Shown here: positions 9,104 through 20,223 of the stretch, one piece after another | How the letters are laid out: each line of letters starts with the position of its first letter | Position numbering within the stretch: position 1 is the first letter of the stretch | From: Orobanche coerulescens | Lineage: Eukaryota > Streptophyta > Magnoliopsida > Lamiales > Orobanchaceae | NCBI GenBank assembly: GCA_033398695.1 | Contig: CM065815.1 | Location: 12,864,501-12,928,500, forward strand | Length of the DNA stretch: 64,000 nt | Direction of reading: 5' to 3' | The notes under the pieces: model-generated | Database searches by the model: none | Told to the model about the DNA's origin: nothing | Seen by the model: the letters and a program-made list of their open reading frames with translations, nothing else | Program-made: the position numbers and the translations under genes

Positions 9104-12100
9104 ATGCTTGGTAGGAGATCGTTGGGTAACCCGATTCTTCCGCCCATAGACGAAGTTCAAAGGATTAGAGCACTAAAAATAAAGGCCACATCATCAATGG
9201 CAAATGACGAGGTGAATCCGGATCTTGAAGAGCGACTTTTGCTCCAAGAAGAAAACCCTCATCAACCGAGGGTTGAGAATGTTGCACAGAATATAGATGA
9301 GGAAGACATTCGTCAACCAAGGTTTCCGAGATATGAGAATGTTGGGCGCAATCAAGGGATACCCGAAGCTCAATAAGGGAGATACTTCTATCCGAGACAA
9401 CCACCCGTTGGAGTGCAATATGGAGCGAATTATTATCCCGGACCTCAATCTGGGATGGAAGCAAACTACAACATTCCGCAACAACCTCCGGTCGAACATC
9501 TAATGCGGGACTATGCAAAGCCCGTGGTGAACACCGACATTTCATGCATCCAATTAGCACCGGCCGCAAGGAACTACCACATAAGCGGATTTCACATCGA
9601 GTAATTGCCCTCGTTTCACGGATTAGCACGTGAGGATCCGTTATCATTCATCCGAGACTTCTATGTGGCGATTGACAACTTCCCATTAAATGGGTTGAGC
9701 GAGTATCAACTAAGAATGAAGTGTTTCCCTTACACACTCAAGGATGGGGCGAAACAATGGTTGATGACTTTGGCGCCCGGCTCACTAAGAACATGGGATG
9801 AAGTTTACAATAAATTCATTACCAAGTACTTCTCTCATTCAAAGACTACACAATTGAGAACTCAAATCTCAACATTCGGACAACAAGACGGAGAAGCATT
9901 TCACGAAGCATGGGACCGATTCAAAATGCTCCTCATTCAATGCCCACACCATCACTATACGCTTCAACTACTTAATCAATTCTTCTATGATGGATTGACT
10001 CGATATTGCCAAGGCGCAGTAGATAATGCAGCCAGTGGTTCGTTTTGGGGTTTAACGGAGATACAAGTATATGATGTGTATGAAACGTTGGGAGCCAATT
10101 ATCAACAAAAAAGTGTACGTGTTCGTAGGGGAGCCATGCACCAAGTAAGCGAGAAGGACGAGATGCAATCTAAAATCGATGAGTTGACAAATGAACTAAG
10201 ACAACTCAAGACTCAAAATAAATCTTCTAGCTCACGAGTTTGCGAGATTTGCGGAGCACCCGGACATGATGCCAATTCATGCCCTCATACTTTTCCGGGA
10301 GAACAAACCGAACAAGTTAATTGGGCTATGGGACAAAGCACGGGAAGGTCCGAGTGGGAAGAGAGAAGAAATAATTATGGCGGAAACACAAGAAATGCAC
10401 CTCTCCCAAATACTTATCATCCTGGGCTAAGAAACCATCCGAATTTCTCATGGAGAAACAACAACCCGATGCCATACGACACAAGCGCCCAAGCTCAATA
10501 CAACGGAGGAAACCAAGCCCAACAACCAACGCAAAGTGCACAACCTCCACAACAAAGGAACTCTCTTGAGGAGAGTATTGCGGCATTCATTAAGGAGAGC
10601 AAGGAAAACCGAGCGGAGAACAATAAAAGGTTCGAATCTTTAGAAGCTTCGATGAAGAAAATGGAGATTCAAATTGGGCAACTTGCTACCGAGGCACGTA
10701 GACAAGAAAGGGGTAAACTACCAAGTCAACCCGAGCAAGCTCAAGCTATTACCACTCTCCGAAGTGGTAAAGTGATTAATAAAGAAGCTAATTCCGAAGT
10801 AAAAGAAAAGGGCGGTGAGAAAGAAGACGAGTCGGGAAATCAAGAAGAGAAAATAGACGAAGCAACTTCGACTTCCACGCTTCACAAATCTGCTCAACCA
10901 TATAAGCCACCAATTCCTTTTCCGAGCCGACTTAGAAAAGCAAAGCAAGATGAGCAATTTTCTGAAATCTACGACATGCTTTCAAAGGTTCATGTCAACT
11001 TACCTCTCTTGGATGTTGTGAAGAACATTCCCGCTTATACAAAATTTTTCAAAGAGTTGACCTCCAACAAAAGAAGATACAATGGGAACGAGAAAGTGGT
11101 GCTCTACGAGGTAGAAGCAAGGGGTCAAAAGAAAGGCAATCCCGGAAGTTTTATGATCTACATCATTATGGGAGATAAGAAAGTTGCTCGTGGGATGCTA
11201 GATTTGGGAGCAAGTGTAAATCTCATGCCATACTCGACCTATTTGAGGCTTGGACTCGGGGGAATTAAACCGACAAGAATGACTCTTCAAATGGCGAATA
11301 GGCCGGTGAAATACCCCAAGGGAGTCATTGAAGACCTATTAGTGCAAGTGGACACGTTGGTGATTCCGGCCAATTTTGTTATCTTGGAGATGAGCGATTT
11401 CGGAACAGGCGAAAATGAAGGGACAATACTTCTAGGACGGCCATTCATGTGTACAACAAAAACGATCGTCGATGTTGATGAAGGAAAGGTCACCATGACC
11501 GTCTTGGGCGAAACTGTGGAAATCGACGTGTTCGGTTCATCTCCTATCCCTTCTCATATTTATGCTGCCCATGATGTGAATTTTATTGATTGCGTTGATT
11601 CTTTGGTTAATGATACATATTTGCATGATAATGTAGGGGACACGTTGCATGATGCTCTAACCGTTGAGCATGATATGGGGCTGAATAATTTAGAAGTTGA
11701 AGAATATGTTGCATTGTTAGATAATTCAGAAACCATTGATGAAATTGACGGTCTTAAGATACCATTGGAATTAAAATTTGAGGAGCCCGTTGAAATTACC
11801 CCACCCCAACTTGAATTGAAAGAACTTCCGGCACATCTTAAATATGTTTTCTTACGCAAAAGTGACACTTACCGTGTAATTGTCTCTTCCAAATTAACTC
11901 CCTTGCAAGAAAACAAATTAGTAGAAGTTCTGACTAAGTTAAAAGAAGCAATTGGGTGGAGTATTTCCGATATCAAGGGAATAAGTCCTGTTAGGTGCAT
12001 GCATAAAATAATTCTTAAGGATAATATTAAACCTGTTAGGCAACCTCAAAGGCATTTGAATCCGAACATGCAGGATGTTGTGAAAAAGGAAGTTTTGAAA

Positions 12101-12586
12101 TTGCTAGATGTCGGAGTCATCTACCCGATATCCGACAGTAAGTGGGTGAGTCCTGTGCACGTAGTGCCTAAGAAATCTGGAATAACGGTGGTTCGTAATG
12201 ATAAAAATGAATTGGTGCCCACTAGAACAGTAACCGGATGGAGAATGTGCATTGATTATCGGAAATTAAATGTCGTAACAAAAAAGGATCATTTTCCCCT
12301 TCATTACATTGATCAAATGTTGGAACGTTTAGCTGGGCATGATTATTACTGTTTTCTAGATGGTCTTTCAGGTTTCTATCAGATTCCCATTGCTCCGGAG
12401 GATCAAGAGAAGACCACTTTCACTTGCCCTTTTGGCACTTTTGCCTTTAGGAGGATGCCGTTTGGTCTTTGCAATGCTCAAGAGGATGCCGTTTGGTCTT
12501 TGCAATGCTCCCGCTACTTTTCAAATGTGCATGCTTTCCATATTCTCCGACTTGTTAGAAAAATCTATCGAGGTATTCATGGATGA
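9104..12586 (+). pseudogene. Athila-1 gag, protease and start of reverse transcriptase
   Basis: Reading from ATG 9104, the frame crosses two in-frame TAA stops (9374-9376 and 9602-9604), both after or at CAA-like glutamine contexts, and then runs open to 12586. Gag contains the DGAKQWL and SWDEVYNKF-type motifs (about 9750-9810) and a CX2CX4HX4C knuckle (CEICGAPGHDANSC, about 10240). The aspartic protease carries DLGASVNLMP (about 11200), with Leu-Gly instead of the usual Ser/Thr-Gly context, which is common in Athila. RT begins near 12060, with WVSPVHVVPKK and MCIDYRKLN visible. A 31-bp tandem duplication at 12451-12510 shifts the frame in the MPFGLCNA region, so RT is broken there. The product would make particles and cDNA if intact. 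Confidence 0.88.
12451..12510 (+). repeat. 31-bp tandem duplication inside RT
   Basis: The 29-bp sequence beginning GAGGATGCCGTTTGG occurs at 12451-12479 and again at 12482-12510, separated by AA. A 31-bp gain is not a multiple of three, so it shifts the RT frame. It looks like a replication slippage or repair duplication. Confidence 0.92.
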
Positions 12587-13805
12587 CTTTTCTGTGCTTG
12601 GAACCACTTTTGATGATTGTTTAAATAATTTGACTACTGTGCTAGAACGATGTATTGAGTGTAATCTTACACTTAGTTGGGAAAAGAGTCATTTTGTGGT
12701 AAAACAAGGTCTTGTTCTGGGTCATGTGGTTTCCAATAAAGGAATGGAGGTTGATAAGGCTAAAGTTGATTTAATTGTTAAATTACCTCCGCCTTCATGT
12801 GTCAAAGAGGTTCAAAGCTTTTTAGGGCATGCCGGGTTTTATAGGCGTTTCATTAAAGATTTTTCAAAAAATGCCCGCCCTTTAAGTAACCTTTTGTGTA
12901 AGGATGCCAAATTTGATTTTACCGAGGAATGTTTAGTCGGTTTTAAGGCTTTGAAAGAAAAGTTAACTTCCACACCTATTGTTGTTGCTCCCGATTGGTC
13001 TCTCCCGTTTGAAATTATGTGCGATGCGTCCGACTTTGCTATTGGTGCCGTTTTGGGGCAAAGAGTGAATAAATTTTTCCACGTAATTTACTATGCTAGC
13101 AAAACGCTCGATGAAGCTCAGGCTAATTACACCACCACCGAAAAAGAATTTTTAGCCGTTGTGTTTTCTTTAGACAAATTTCGATCCTACTTGGTTGGCT
13201 CAAAAGTAATTGTGCATACGGATCACGCCGCATTGAAATATTTATTAAAAAAATCCGATGCAAAACCAAGATTAATTCGCTGGGTTCTTCTGCTACAAGA
13301 ATTTGATTTGGAGTTTAAAGATAAAAAGGGTTCGGAAAATGTAGTTGCCGACCATCTATCTAGGCTAACCGAGGGAGATAATTTTAAGCTCCATAATTCT
13401 TTGCCAATTGTTGAAAATTTCCCTGACGAGCAATTATTCGATGTAACAAGGGCACCTTGGTATACTGATATTGTTAACTACATTGTTAGTGGTGTTTTGC
13501 TGCCCGAATTGACCTATCAAGGGAAGAAGACGTTTGTTTCCATGTGCAGGCATTACTTTTGGGACGAGCCCTAGTTATTCCGGTTGGGGCCTGATCAGAT
13601 ATTCCGACATTGCATCCCGGAGGAAGAGCACGAGAGCATATTGTCATTTTGCCATGAGTTGCACTGTGGGGGACATTTTAACGCAAAGAAAACAGCGTGC
13701 AAGGTCCTTCAATCGGGATTCTACTGGCCAACATTATTTAAGGAATGCCTATTCCCATTGCAAGAGTTGCGATCGTTGTCAATGAACGGGGTGAGATGTC
13801 GTTGA
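12482..13805 (+). pseudogene. Athila-1 reverse transcriptase (rest), RNase H and integrase zinc finger
   Basis: After the duplication the reading continues in another frame. It shows [13 protein letters not shown], the catalytic [20 protein letters not shown] in the connection, and an RNase H with [25 protein letters not shown] and [10 protein letters not shown], ending VVADHLSRL. The integrase HHCC finger follows. A TAG at 13572-13574 interrupts the expected WDEP-x-LF motif. An extra A near 13743 then moves the HCKSCDRC half of the finger to another frame. RNase H catalytic Asp and Glu residues are present; the lesions are in the finger and upstream RT. Confidence 0.88.
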
Positions 13806-14734
13806 CAAACAATCTTGTTGTGGAACTTTTCGATGTTTGGGGAGTTGATTTTATGGGTCCTTTTCCACTTTCCCTTGGCTTTGAATATATTTTAGTTTAT
13901 GTGGACTACGTCTCTAAGTGGGTGGAAGCAATTCCAACCCGAACTAACGATGCTAACGTGGTTTGTAATTTTTTCAGGGATGTGATTTTCTGCAGGTTTG
14001 GGACGCCTATAGCTGTAATTAGCGATAGAGGCACACATTTTTGCAATAAACAACTTGCAGGCTTGCTTAAGAAGTATAATGTGATGCATAAGGTCGCAAC
14101 GGCTTACCATCCACAAACTTCCGGGCAAGTCGAAGTGAGCAATAGACAAATAAAGGCAGTACTCGAAAAGACGGTGAAACCGACAAGGAAGGATTGGGCA
14201 TTGAAGTTGAACGACGCTTTATGGGCATAACGCACGGCCTACAAAACTCCAATTGGAATGAGCCTGTATCGCCTAGTATTTGGGAAAGCATGTCACCTAC
14301 CCGTTGAGTTACAACACAAGGCGTATTGGGCAATCAAAGCGCTCAATTTAGATCAAGAAAAGGCGGGGGAGGAACGACTTTTACATTTAAATGAGCTTGA
14401 TGAGATGCGATACGAGGCGTACGAAAATGCTAAGCTCTACAAAGAACGGACGAAACGGTATCATGATAAGCGTATCGTTCGCAAATCTCTCGAACCTGGG
14501 ATGGATGTTTTGTTACATAACTCCCGTCTTAAGCTCATGCCCGGAAAATTGGTGTCGCGATGGGGCGGACCGTTCAAGGTCGTTAAAGTATGGCAACACA
14601 GAGCGGTAGAACTTCTTGATCCACGGAAGAACGAGCAATTTAAGGTAAACGGGCATAGAGTGAAGCCGTATTTCGGACGAATCGAAGAAATCAATGCGTT
14701 TGAGTACATAGAAGTGCACGATGTTGAAGCTTGA
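13745..14734 (+). pseudogene. Athila-1 integrase core and C-terminus
   Basis: The DDE core is readable: [10 protein letters not shown] (first Asp), VISDRGTHF (second Asp) and [13 protein letters not shown] (Glu). A TAA at 14228-14230 falls where the family has an aromatic residue (DALWA-x-RTA). The frame then continues with [18 protein letters not shown] and the C-terminal RWGGPFKV and NGHRVKPY motifs to 14734. A small deletion or shift near 13785 separates it from the zinc finger. No chromodomain is present, as expected for Athila. Confidence 0.88.
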
Positions 14735-14945
14735 GCAAGACGGGAAGAAGTCGAGCTAATGACTATAAAAAAAGCGCTACTTGGGAGGCAACCCAACGGT
14801 TTAGTTAGATTTTTCATCTTTTGTTTTTTGAATTTATTTTCCTTATTTGTTTTTACTCGATTCGAAACTGACCGGTTCAACTGTGGGTGTTAAAAATGCA
14901 GGAAACGAGTGCGTTATAAGAAACTATCAATCTGGGCAGGTTGGA

Positions 14946-15205
14946 CACGACCGAGTTGCCTCTGACACGGCCGAGTGTCAAAACAGTGGGATTTTGATTT
15001 TCTGGGACAGAACGACACGACCGTGTCACAAGACACGACCGAGTGTCAAAACAGTGAGATTTTGTTTTTCCAGGACAGTACGACACGACCGTGTCACAAG
15101 ACACGACTGAGTCGGTGAGACAGTAGATTTGGGATTATTTTGAACAGTTCGACACGATCGTGTCAGATACAACACGTCCGTGTCAGTCGGGCATTTATAA
15201 AGGAA
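14946..15205 (+). promoter_or_regulatory. Internal palindrome array and TATA box upstream of the post-pol ORF
   Basis: CACGACCGTG-like sites start at 14946, 14966, 15016, 15034, 15084, 15102, 15153 and 15173. They are pairs 18-20 bp apart repeating every 68-70 bp, the same geometry as the array in this element's LTR. A TATA box (CATTTATAAAGG, TATAA at 15196) follows 23 bp after the last site start. I infer an internal promoter for the downstream ORF. Confidence 0.65.
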
Positions 15206-15450
15206 AACACGGCCGAATCCCCATTTCCATCTTCTCCAGTTTTTATTTTTCCTCCCCCTCCGAACCCTAGCATCGATCCTATTAATTTTTCTCTTCATTT
15301 TCAAAGGAATTCTGTGCAAATCAAGGGGAGATACAAGAATCAATTACATAATCATCATTTTTCAACCAATTTCACTCTTCAAGGGGGAAAATCGGACGAA
15401 TTGGGACTGGTTTTTAATTTCTCTCTCTCTTCAATATCTCCGAAATCAAG

Positions 15451-15804
15451 GTATGTTTCTCATGTTTTTGATGATTATTCTTGGTTATGAACATGCTATG
15501 ATGATTAGAATCACTAGTCCTTGCTTATCTGGGGTTCTTGAATAAATTGAAGGTGATGAAATTGGGGATTTTCGATAATTCTCCATGGTTGATGATTAAA
15601 TTTCTCGATTGGAAATTCTTGTAGTTAAGGAATATTTTCCATAATGAAGATGATGAATTCAAATGATAAATTTTGCTTGGGAGTTGTTTTGATCAAAAAT
15701 GGTTATATTAAGGGGTATTTCATTGTTTGCTATAAGTTTAGGGGAGGAATACGTTATTGAGTCCTTAGTTAAATGATAAATTGAAATTTTTTTGGTTTTT
15801 GCAG
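15451..15804 (+). other. Candidate intron in the leader of the Athila-1 post-pol ORF
   Basis: ATCAAG|GTATGT at 15451 and GGTTTTTGCAG|AAAATAG ending at 15804 are good plant splice signals on either side of an AT-rich, stop-rich stretch. Splicing would join a short leader after the internal TATA box to the long ORF. The leader exon has no in-frame ATG in the last 30 bp. Confidence 0.5.
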
Positions 15805-15885
15805 AAAATAGCACGAGGACGAGGACGAGGAAATTCTCAGCGCGGAAGGGGTAGGAACGGCGGAGAACAAGTGCAGCCGGCACGA

Positions 15886-17187
15886 ATGGCGATCCAAAGG
15901 GCCGTCGAAACTCCATATGGAATTGATCTCCCTGAAACACAATATGCAAGGTGGGAGATGTTGGGCCAGAAAAAGATGCTCCCTACACGATGGCCCAATG
16001 ATGAATGTATGAACGCAATGGGAATAAGGGAAGACGTCGTGAAATTCCTAGAAAGAGTGAATTGGGCCTGGATGATGATGCAACATTGGCCGACTTATAA
16101 GTGTCTCACGATGGAGTTTCTCAGCACTCTTACTGTCAGAAGAGACCTGGTGACTCGTGAACCAACCGAAATGACATTCCGGCTTAATAATAATGAAGAG
16201 AGACTAACCATCGTCCAGCTGGAAGATATTTATCATGCGAGACACAACGGACATTACCCAATAAACCGGTTCGCATGTGAAACCTATTGGAGAGCCATGG
16301 TGGAATACCCGGGGAGCGAGGCACGATATTATGTTGTGAGATCGGCTAAAGGATCAAATATTCGCAATCCAATACTCCGATATCTACACAAGGTGATTGC
16401 GAATACTATATATGGCCGAAAGGAAACCGGGCCTATTTCACTGCGAGAGTTATACATCCTGACTAACATGCTCGATAACTCAATTCCAACAACCGGGGCT
16501 ATGATAGCGGAACATTTTGAGGATGTCGCGACAAAGCCAAAAGGGGGGATATGGATAGGGAGTTTGATTATCCCTATCGCACTTCACTTCGAGATTTCCT
16601 TAGCTCAGAGGACTCCCCTTCCAGGAAACAAACTACTCTCTATCTCCGTGATGAAAGTAATGAATATCCTGGATTATGAATCGCGCACAGTCTTCCTCCA
16701 GATCGACAATGACCACTTCCTTCTCCCGAATATGCCTTTGACGACCATAAATGATATTCGGGACATGGGAAATCTGCAAATGGCTACGGAGGCACACCAA
16801 CGAGCATGGATGGCAGCTGGATTGGCTCCCCCGGGTCACAGCCCTCTCGACCGAAATGTTCGACCTCAGCACATTATGGATGAAGATAGAGCCGAGAGGA
16901 TGGAAGAGGAGGAGGCTTATGAAAGAGGCCCGGATGAAGAGGAAGAAGAGGAGAACGAAGAAGAAGAAGAAGAAAGCTCCAGAGATCGGCCCGAGACGTC
17001 AAGGCGGGCCGAAATTGGACATGCCCCCTCGCGCCCAACATTAAGGGAGGAGTTCGTAGCCTTCCGAGAGGAAACTAGACAGAGGCTATAGGAGGCTAGA
17101 CAGGAGCGACACGAGATATTGTCTCTTATGAGACAAATGCATGGGTGGCATGTCCAGCACGGCCATTTCTCTCCGCCCCACCAGTAA
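15886..17187 (+). pseudogene. Athila-1 post-pol ORF, ATHILA ORF-1/env-like protein
   Basis: The open frame extends upstream to 15805 with an RGRGRG-rich segment. The first ATG is at 15886. The protein has a globular region with YARWEMLGQKK, ERVNWAWMM, LTVRRDLV and LREL/LTNML helices, then a Glu-rich acidic tail (about 16890-16980). It resembles the ATHILA ORF-1 family found in the env-like position of Athila elements, but I see no signal peptide or membrane segment, so envelope function is not supported. A TAG at 17089-17091 interrupts a CAG-rich C-terminal helix and the frame continues to a TAA at 17185-17187. Its role in the element is unknown. Confidence 0.7.
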
Positions 17188-18482
17188 ACCGGTCGTAAGT
17201 ATTTCTTGACCAATGAAATCCTTTTATTTAAATACTATACCTCCTTCGTTCGTATATTCTTTAATTCAAGTTTGGGGGGGGGGGGTTGGTCAAGAAATAC
17301 TTCGTTACTCTTGTTTTTTTATTTGTTTTTGGATACTATTATGCTTGTTTGTTTATTTTTGGTTGTTTTTGTCAGTAGACTTCTTTGTGGTGTGTTTTTA
17401 TGCATTTGATGTGTTTTGAGCATTTTGCAAATTTGATAAAAACTTTGAAGTATGAACTCTCTTCTTGGAATGCCTCAGGATTTATTTCGTTGTTTTGATA
17501 TACAAATCAAGGATAATTTGAAGAGGAAAAATTGTTGATAATCGAAACGGGTGTGAAATTGAATAAGTAGTTTAAATATCTTGGAGGTATGAACAAACCT
17601 ACTTGTGAGCTATCGAGCCTTCGTGCATTTTCTAAAATGCAAGTTTCATTGTCGAGTGTTTCATTCTTGATTTAAGACTCTAGAACTTGCCTTGGTATCT
17701 TGTTTAAAACTACTAGTGTGTGTGCAATTGAGTGAAAATGATTTTTGGCGCCTTTGATCTTAACCCTTCGATGGCCAACCCGACATTTGATCATTATTTA
17801 AATAAACCCAATTACGGTCATTGTCTATTTCATTGTTAAACCACATATCGAGCTTTCCATTACTATAATCCTTCGATCCATACTTGAGCGATTAGAAATC
17901 ATTTTTTGACGAGGATACAAAAATTGTGGTGACATTGGGTGATATACATATTGTTGGGAGTGTTGAAATGGTGAAAATAATTACTCCGCTATTTTTGGGA
18001 ACTTAGTAACCGGGTGTATTCATGTGACCCATGTTTATATTCGGGTAAAACGGTTACCTTAGATATGAGTATGCTTGGAAGCAGTTGTGTATCTTTTGAT
18101 CCTAGTAACCGGGTGTATTCATGTGACCCATCATTTATATTCGCGTAAAACGGATCCTAAATGACCCAAGCCAAAAAAAAAAAAAAATCGGAACAATAAG
18201 GAGGGGTTTGACGCTGCGTTTTTCACTTTCAATAGTGCTTGTTGCAAGTGGTTCATAATTAAGGGGATGAAAGAAGCAAACTTCAAAAATCTTGAGCTTC
18301 TAAAGCGACTATGGTGATTTAGTTCTAAAAATTGCTCAAGTCAAGTCACTTTAGCTATATTTATCCCACCCCGACCCAAGCCTACATTACAAGCCGAGTA
18401 AAGCCCTTTTTGATTCACGAAAATTTTGCATGCACAAAACAGTGGTAGAGATAAAGACGATTGGCAAGCCTATGGGGTTCCT
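17188..18482 (+). other. Athila-1 post-ORF noncoding region
   Basis: No coding frame is recognised. It contains a purine tract-like CAAGTTT followed by twelve G (17274-17285), a sequence echoed just before the 3' LTR, and an imperfect direct repeat at 18005-18157. It is interrupted at 18482 by the Tekay element and resumes at 26732 or 26737. Confidence 0.6.
18005..18157 (+). repeat. Imperfect direct repeat, period about 100 bp
   Basis: AGTAACCGGGTGTATTCATG and the following TGACCC...TTTATATTCG.GTAAAACGG occur at about 18005 and 18104. Confidence 0.75.
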
Positions 18483-20132
18483 TGTAATATCCGTAATTTT
18501 TCCATTTTTAGTAGTTTCCATTTTGGTGTATGTCTATTCTTATCTACTCGCTTGTAACCGTTTCGACATTTCGAATCTACTTTGTTCTTGGAGTTTTTCC
18601 GTTTGGACGAGTTTTGATGACGTTTTCACGTAATTTCATTTTATGACATGTTTTGCCGTATGAACGTTCGATTCTCGTTAAACTCGTTCGTTTTCGTGGT
18701 TTCATGGTTTGTACAAGTTTATATGATTGAGTTGGTCGTGTGGAGACTTTCGGGTTGTAAATCCGACGTCGTTTCGTGACTTTCGGTCACTTGGGTCATT
18801 TTCGTAATTTCCTATAAGTTTAGGGAATTTCATATTCGTTGTCGTATTTCGGATTCCCGGGTAGTCGGATTGATGTTTTCTTGTGATGGTTAGACTCGTC
18901 ATCGAATATTCTTCGTAGTCGTATTTTTGGTTCGATAGCAGGTCCGGTTTCGGTCGTCTGGAATCGTTTGACAAAGAAATGCCAAGATCGCCGTCTAATA
19001 GGTGTTCCGGCCGTAACACCCAGAAGTTACGGCCGTAAGTTGGCCATGTTACGGCCGTAAGTGTCCCCTGTTACGGCCGTAACAGCCCGCTGTTTTAAAA
19101 CAGCGGGCAGAGGTCCAATACCTCATTTCCTATCCTTTCTCTCGTTTTTTCTTCACGGTGCGACTCCAGAGGCGATTTCTTCAGTTTTGATTGAAGAATT
19201 TTTCGTGTTCCATCACCGTAGAATCGTAGTAACATATCACCATCAGCGTAATCATCCTCCATCGTCCGAATCCGAGGAACTGTCGTTTTCCACTCGGATC
19301 ATCCGTAGTCGTTTTTCACTTCCGATTCTTCGAAGATGTCACAAAGGCAAGTACTTTACATTTGTTTACATGTTCTAGTATTTGAATTATGGCTGTATTG
19401 CGGTTGTTGTGGATGGATATGTGTATGTTCACCTAGGGACGGTCCGACGGGGCCTCTAGGGATACGTTGCCGTGAGTTTCATATCGCGAACTGTGGTTAA
19501 CCACCCAGGGATGTCCGACGGGGCTCTGCGGGGTACGGTGGCCGTGAGTCACGTACCAAGGTTAACTTTGAATTGTTTTGGTTGGAGAAAATGTGTTTTG
19601 TGCTTGTGCATCGTAAATATTCCGGAATATAAAATGTTTTCTAAAATGATTTTGGCGCATATATTCATCTGATTAGAATGTAGTTCAAATGGATTGTACT
19701 TGCACTAGCAGTTGTCGCTAACCCCTTAAATGGGGGAAATACTTTTTGTATTTCAGGTATTGATCGTGGGGACAAGCGAGCACCCGGGCCGTATGAGGAT
19801 GATGGGCAAGCATGATATTGTCCAGAAATTGATTATTGGTGTCTTGTCTGTCAATTATTATTGATGTCTGATTTTGGGGTTCTGTATTATAAAATTTGTT
19901 TAAGTACTCGAGTACTTCCGATTTGAAATTGTTAATGTTGTGTCCCCGTTTTGGGAAAATGGATTTGATGTTAGAATTTTATTTGTTGGTTATAGTCTTT
20001 TATTTAGCTTGTCGTTTTATTTATGATGGTTTGTCGTTGTCGAATGTCTTGTTTGGTACGTTAGCCTGGTGGATTCCACAGTGTGGGGTCCACGGCGCTG
20101 TAATATGCCCTGAATGTCTCGAGGGTGTTACA
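18483..20132 (+). repeat. Tekay 5' LTR (1650 bp)
   Basis: It starts TGTAATATCCG and ends GGGTGTTACA, directly before the PBS. It carries the 22-bp phased palindrome array at 19005-19082 and a perfect 24-bp palindrome at 19085-19108. Confidence 0.95.
19005..19108 (+). promoter_or_regulatory. 22-bp phased TTACGGCCGTAA array and adjoining palindrome
   Basis: TTACGGCCGTAA (first copy TTCCGGCCGTAA) starts at 19005, 19027, 19049 and 19071, an exact 22-bp period with variable 10-bp spacers. Next to it, 19085-19108 is a perfect 24-bp palindrome with GCCCGCTG arms and a TTTTAAAA core. The array sits about 520-625 bp into the LTR, a plausible core-promoter position. Confidence 0.85.
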
Positions 20133-20137
20133 GAATA

Positions 20138-20149
20138 TGGTATCGGAGC
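20138..20149 (+). other. Tekay primer binding site (initiator tRNA-Met)
   Basis: TGGTATCGGAGC, 5 bp after the LTR, is a one-base variant of TGGTATCAGAGC. Confidence 0.92.
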
Positions 20150-20223
20150 TTTGGTTTATGGATACCTAGGCTGTCGGTTATTTGGGTCTAGTTAAGTGTC
20201 GTTTTTGGGACAGTATCACTGCT

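Noticed and set aside
15886..17187. True retroviral envelope gene
   Set aside because: No signal peptide, transmembrane segment, furin-like site or Cys pattern; only the position is env-like.
19005..19082. CRISPR-like appearance of evenly spaced short repeats
   Set aside because: Repeats are 12 bp, palindromic, four in number and duplicated in both LTRs of a plant retrotransposon; no cas genes and the context is eukaryotic.
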